Of a DNA stretch of 33,402 nt, positions 31,210 to 33,402 are shown one piece after another; within the stretch, counting starts at the first letter, position 1; the number at the start of each line of letters is the position of its first letter. The position numbers were made by a program, and so were the translations under genes. This DNA comes from CAYVZU01 sp964455935 (GTDB lineage Bacteria > Fibrobacterota > CAYVZU01). The stretch covers positions 1-33,402 of the forward strand of contig CAYVZU010000029.1 of NCBI GenBank assembly GCA_964455935.1, read 5' to 3'. The notes beneath the pieces are model-generated. The model made no database searches. It was not told the DNA's origin and worked only from the letters and a program-made list of their open reading frames with translations.

Positions 31210-32205
31210 CTAGGCCGATTCCCGCACGATGAGCTTGGCATTGAGCTCTTTGTGCTTGGTGCCCTTCTCGCGGCCCTCGATCTTGTCGATAATCATGCTG
31301 ATAGCATAGTCGCCCATCTCCAGTTTGGGCTGGCGCACCGTGGTCAGTGAAGGCTCGACCACCTCCGCGGCCGGCAGGTCGTCATAGCCGACCACCGCGA
31401 TATCGCCCGGCACCGCAATGCCCTTGCGGCGAAGTTCTTTGACCACGCCAACGGCCACCATGTCGCCGGCCGGGCAGAACACGGCAGTCGGCTTTGGATT
31501 CAGCGCAAGAATCCGATCGACGGCCGCGGCGCCCGCCTCCATGGTGTCATCGGTCAAATCGAGTGTGGCCTCCGGATTGAAAGCAATGCCTTTGCCTTCC
31601 AGGGCCTTGCGGTAACCAGCCAGACGGTCTTCCATCACGCCTTTAATCTTGCTGCTTCCAACGACGGCAATATTCTGGTGCCCCTTGCCCAGGAGATACT
31701 CGATGGCTTCCTTCGAAGCCAGTTCATGATTGACATAGACGCTGTCGACCGAATCGCTCTTGCGCGCCACAAGAATGCAGGGCATGTTTTCCTGCCCGAA
31801 AAGCCTTAGGTCTTCGTCAATGGAGGCTGTGGTGATCACAATGGCGCCGTCAACGCGACCGGCCAGCACCACACGGTTGAAAACATCCACCTCGCGCTCC
31901 TGATGGCCGGTAGTATCGAAAAGCAGGACCGTATAGTCTTTCTCGCGAATCGAGCTCTTGATGCCCTGCAGGACGCGGACCACAAACGACGAGGCCAGAT
32001 TGGGCACAATGATCCCAATGGAGTTGGTCTTCTTGGTCGCCAGACCGCGCGCCATGAGGTTGGGATGATAGTTCAGTTCGCGCGCAATCGCCATGACCCG
32101 CTCGCGGGTCGTTTTGCTGATGTTGGGCTTGTTGTTGATCACCATCGATACCGTCGCTGAGGTGACCCCGGCCCGCTGGGCAATGTCTTTAAGTGTGGTA
32201 GCCAT
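31210..32205 (-). CDS. LacI-family transcriptional regulator
   Basis: The 331-residue protein has the LacI helix-turn-helix at residues 4-25 (TLKDIAQRAGVTSATVSMVI) and the hinge PNLMARGLATKKTNSIGIIVP, then a periplasmic-binding-protein-like effector domain: GRVDGAIVITTAS, NIAVVGSSKIKGVMEDRLAGY and VVGYDDLPAAEVVEPSLTTVRQP. Such regulators bind sugars or sugar phosphates. The effector cannot be read from the sequence. AGGAGG precedes the ATG at 32205. A candidate auto-operator lies at 32255-32268. No sugar catabolic operon is adjacent, so it may act at distant genes. Confidence 0.95.
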   Translation of the reverse strand: MATTLKDIAQRAGVTSATVSMVINNKPNISKTTRERVMAIARELNYHPNLMARGLATKKTNSIGIIVPNLASSFVVRVLQGIKSSIREKDYTVLLFDTTGHQEREVDVFNRVVLAGRVDGAIVITTASIDEDLRLFGQENMPCILVARKSDSVDSVYVNHELASKEAIEYLLGKGHQNIAVVGSSKIKGVMEDRLAGYRKALEGKGIAFNPEATLDLTDDTMEAGAAAVDRILALNPKPTAVFCPAGDMVAVGVVKELRRKGIAVPGDIAVVGYDDLPAAEVVEPSLTTVRQPKLEMGDYAISMIIDKIEGREKGTKHKELNAKLIVRESA

Positions 32206-32254
32206 AAAAACCTCCTGTTGGTGCTTTCAAACCAAAAAAACCGAAATTGAGAAT

Positions 32255-32268
32255 CCGTTAACGTTTCC
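32255..32268. promoter_or_regulatory. Possible LacI-type operator upstream of the lacI-like gene
   Basis: CCGTTAACGTTTCC contains the AACGTT core common in LacI-family operators, 50 bases before the gene start and just after the end of the upstream gene. The outer arms match only partly. Confidence 0.3.
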
Positions 32269-32296
32269 GACAGCAAAGCCTTTCAATTTTCCATGC

Positions 32297-33250
32297 CTAC
32301 TTCCGTTTTCCACCCCGGATTGGAAAAACACCTGCAATCCGCATGCCGTCAGGTCCGGGGATGATGGCGATTTCCGGATGTCGGTCAAAATCATGCAGAT
32401 GCGCATCGACCAAAGCGTCAAAAACGTTGTAGAAGTAGAACCCAAGTGAATACCAGATGAAAGAGTTGCGACGGCGGCGGGCATCGTTGCGGCCGTTTTC
32501 AAGTTCGCCTCTGCGGGTTTCAATGACCGTGGCCGTCGCATTGGCCTGGCCCAGTTCGCCGATTTGCCGTTCATAATAGCGCATAAGATCGTGGCGATAA
32601 AGAGCCGAGACAACCAGGGCGGACTGGGTCATCCAAACCATGCCGGCCTTACTTATTGCGCCATTATAAACCTGACCGGCGCCGGGCAGAAAAGCCGAAA
32701 GCAGCACCGCGGTCCACGGTGTTTTGGGCGAGTCGTTCCGCTCGAACATTCCTTTCTCGAAAACATCCATGAGGTTGTAGACATAGACTCCGCCTGCCCA
32801 AAGAAGTTCCATGTTGCGCAGCTGGGTGCTGTTGCGGAACCTCCCCTCGGCCAGCGCGGTCTGGTATTGCACGTTATCAAGGTCGGTCCGCAGTTGCCCC
32901 AGGCGGACATTTCCGATTGAATCCAGGGCGGTATCCGAAGCCATTACGGCAATGGTTTGCGTCAGACCGCCGACCGAATCCTGCAAGCGATTCCACTCGC
33001 TTTGGTACCATTGCGTATAGGTCTGGTCCTCGTTAAAAGCCATACCCAACGTGACCCCCTCGGCCAGGGCAAAAGCCAATCCCTTGACCGGGTGGCCCGT
33101 CAAAAACTGCCCCGATCCCGGTAATAGAATCGATGGCATTGAAAGCATTGATTTGCGTTCAAGTGACCACGCGCTCGTCTGCCAGATGGAAAGCACTAGT
33201 ATGGCCGATAGTAGCAGTGCATGCGCCATAAATGCTTTTCTGTGAATCAT
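32297..33250 (-). CDS. Envelope protein with two DUF5683-like hydrophobic repeats
   Basis: The protein (317 residues from the ATG at 33250) starts with a signal peptide (AHALLLSAILVLSIWQTSAW). Two similar glycine-rich hydrophobic hairpins follow: MPSILLPGSGQFLTGHPVKG and SAFLPGAGQVYNGAISKAGM, each with a PGxGQxxxG motif. This P-G-x-G-Q pattern is typical of DUF5683 and related small membrane modules. The middle part (about residues 75-150) is polar and could be helical; the last 100 residues include a second hydrophobic stretch (FIWYSLGFYFYNVFDALVDA). Three in-frame ATGs near 33250-33265 leave the start uncertain. The function is unknown. Confidence 0.75.
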   Translation of the reverse strand: MIHRKAFMAHALLLSAILVLSIWQTSAWSLERKSMLSMPSILLPGSGQFLTGHPVKGLAFALAEGVTLGMAFNEDQTYTQWYQSEWNRLQDSVGGLTQTIAVMASDTALDSIGNVRLGQLRTDLDNVQYQTALAEGRFRNSTQLRNMELLWAGGVYVYNLMDVFEKGMFERNDSPKTPWTAVLLSAFLPGAGQVYNGAISKAGMVWMTQSALVVSALYRHDLMRYYERQIGELGQANATATVIETRRGELENGRNDARRRRNSFIWYSLGFYFYNVFDALVDAHLHDFDRHPEIAIIPGPDGMRIAGVFPIRGGKRK

Positions 33251-33265
33251 CTCACCCATTTGCAT

Positions 33266-33402
33266 TTAAACTTAATTTAAACTATTAAGCTCATAATAAT
33301 CAATGATTTAACCGAATTAGGTGCAGACTTACCTGCAATTTAATAAGTTAGTCGATCCTTAATAACTCTCTAACCTATTGAAAGATAAGGGGACCATCTC
33401 AA
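33266..33402. other. AT-rich upstream region at the window edge
   Basis: These 137 bases are clearly richer in A and T than the rest of the window and contain no supported gene. An inverted repeat TGCAG-N6-CTGCA lies at 33322-33337. It probably holds the promoter of the minus-strand envelope gene; I cannot name a definite -35/-10 pair. Confidence 0.4.

Noticed and set aside
1..33402. CRISPR arrays, tRNAs, rRNAs, insertion sequences, phage genes
   Set aside because: No regularly spaced repeats, tRNA-like cloverleaf sequence, transposase or phage protein was seen on either strand.

Overview
The window looks like a moderately GC-rich chromosome segment from a Gram-negative (diderm) bacterium. 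It encodes an Lgt, an LptE-like outer-membrane lipoprotein and a three-part RND efflux pump, which all imply an outer membrane. I cannot place the lineage. The mix of unusual domain fusions and shortened enzymes suggests a poorly sampled phylum, but this is inference only. No rRNA, tRNA, CRISPR array or insertion sequence was recognised.

Region 1 (about 1-15,063, minus strand) appears to be one very long sulfur operon of 15 genes, read from right to left and cut by the left edge. It starts with a cysteine-free, CymR-like Rrf2 repressor whose promoter is covered by a dyad. Next come cysK and a complete protein-thiocarboxylate homocysteine set: hcyS (carrier), metY, hcyF (E1-like), hcyD (JAMM protease) and sir (sulfite reductase with a TusA tail). 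Then follow a DUF2061 membrane protein, cysH (APS reductase), cysD and cysN, and the siroheme route: a sirC-like gene, hemA, a hemC-cobA-hemD fusion, hemB and hemL. Almost every junction is a short start/stop overlap (ATGA, TGATG, TAATG). Together the genes would take sulfate to APS, sulfite and sulfide, make the siroheme that sulfite reductase needs from glutamyl-tRNA, and place sulfide into cysteine (CysK) and homocysteine (HcyS/MetY). Three consecutive siroheme enzymes (SirC-like, HemA, HemC) have each lost their usual C-terminal domain, and CysN carries a dead APS-kinase domain.

Region 2 (15,088-21,502, plus strand) opens with a divergent MoaD-like sulfur carrier. A copper/silver RND exporter of the CusCBA type follows; its CusA keeps the three metal-binding methionines and has a Met/Ser/Gly-rich insertion.

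Region 3 (21,653-27,051, plus strand) carries envelope and housekeeping genes: lgt, an lptE-like gene, dapF, an Old-Yellow-Enzyme oxidoreductase with a probable Fe-S site, a single-HKD phospholipase-D-like protein and a stand-alone maltokinase. A REP-like hairpin sits before dapF, and a perfect 11-bp stem-loop lies in the convergent gap after the maltokinase.

Region 4 (27,326-33,250, minus strand) holds a CBS-pair protein, an erythromycin-esterase homologue that has lost catalytic residues, type I GAPDH, a thioredoxin-like redoxin, a LacI-family regulator and a DUF5683-like envelope protein with an AT-rich upstream region.
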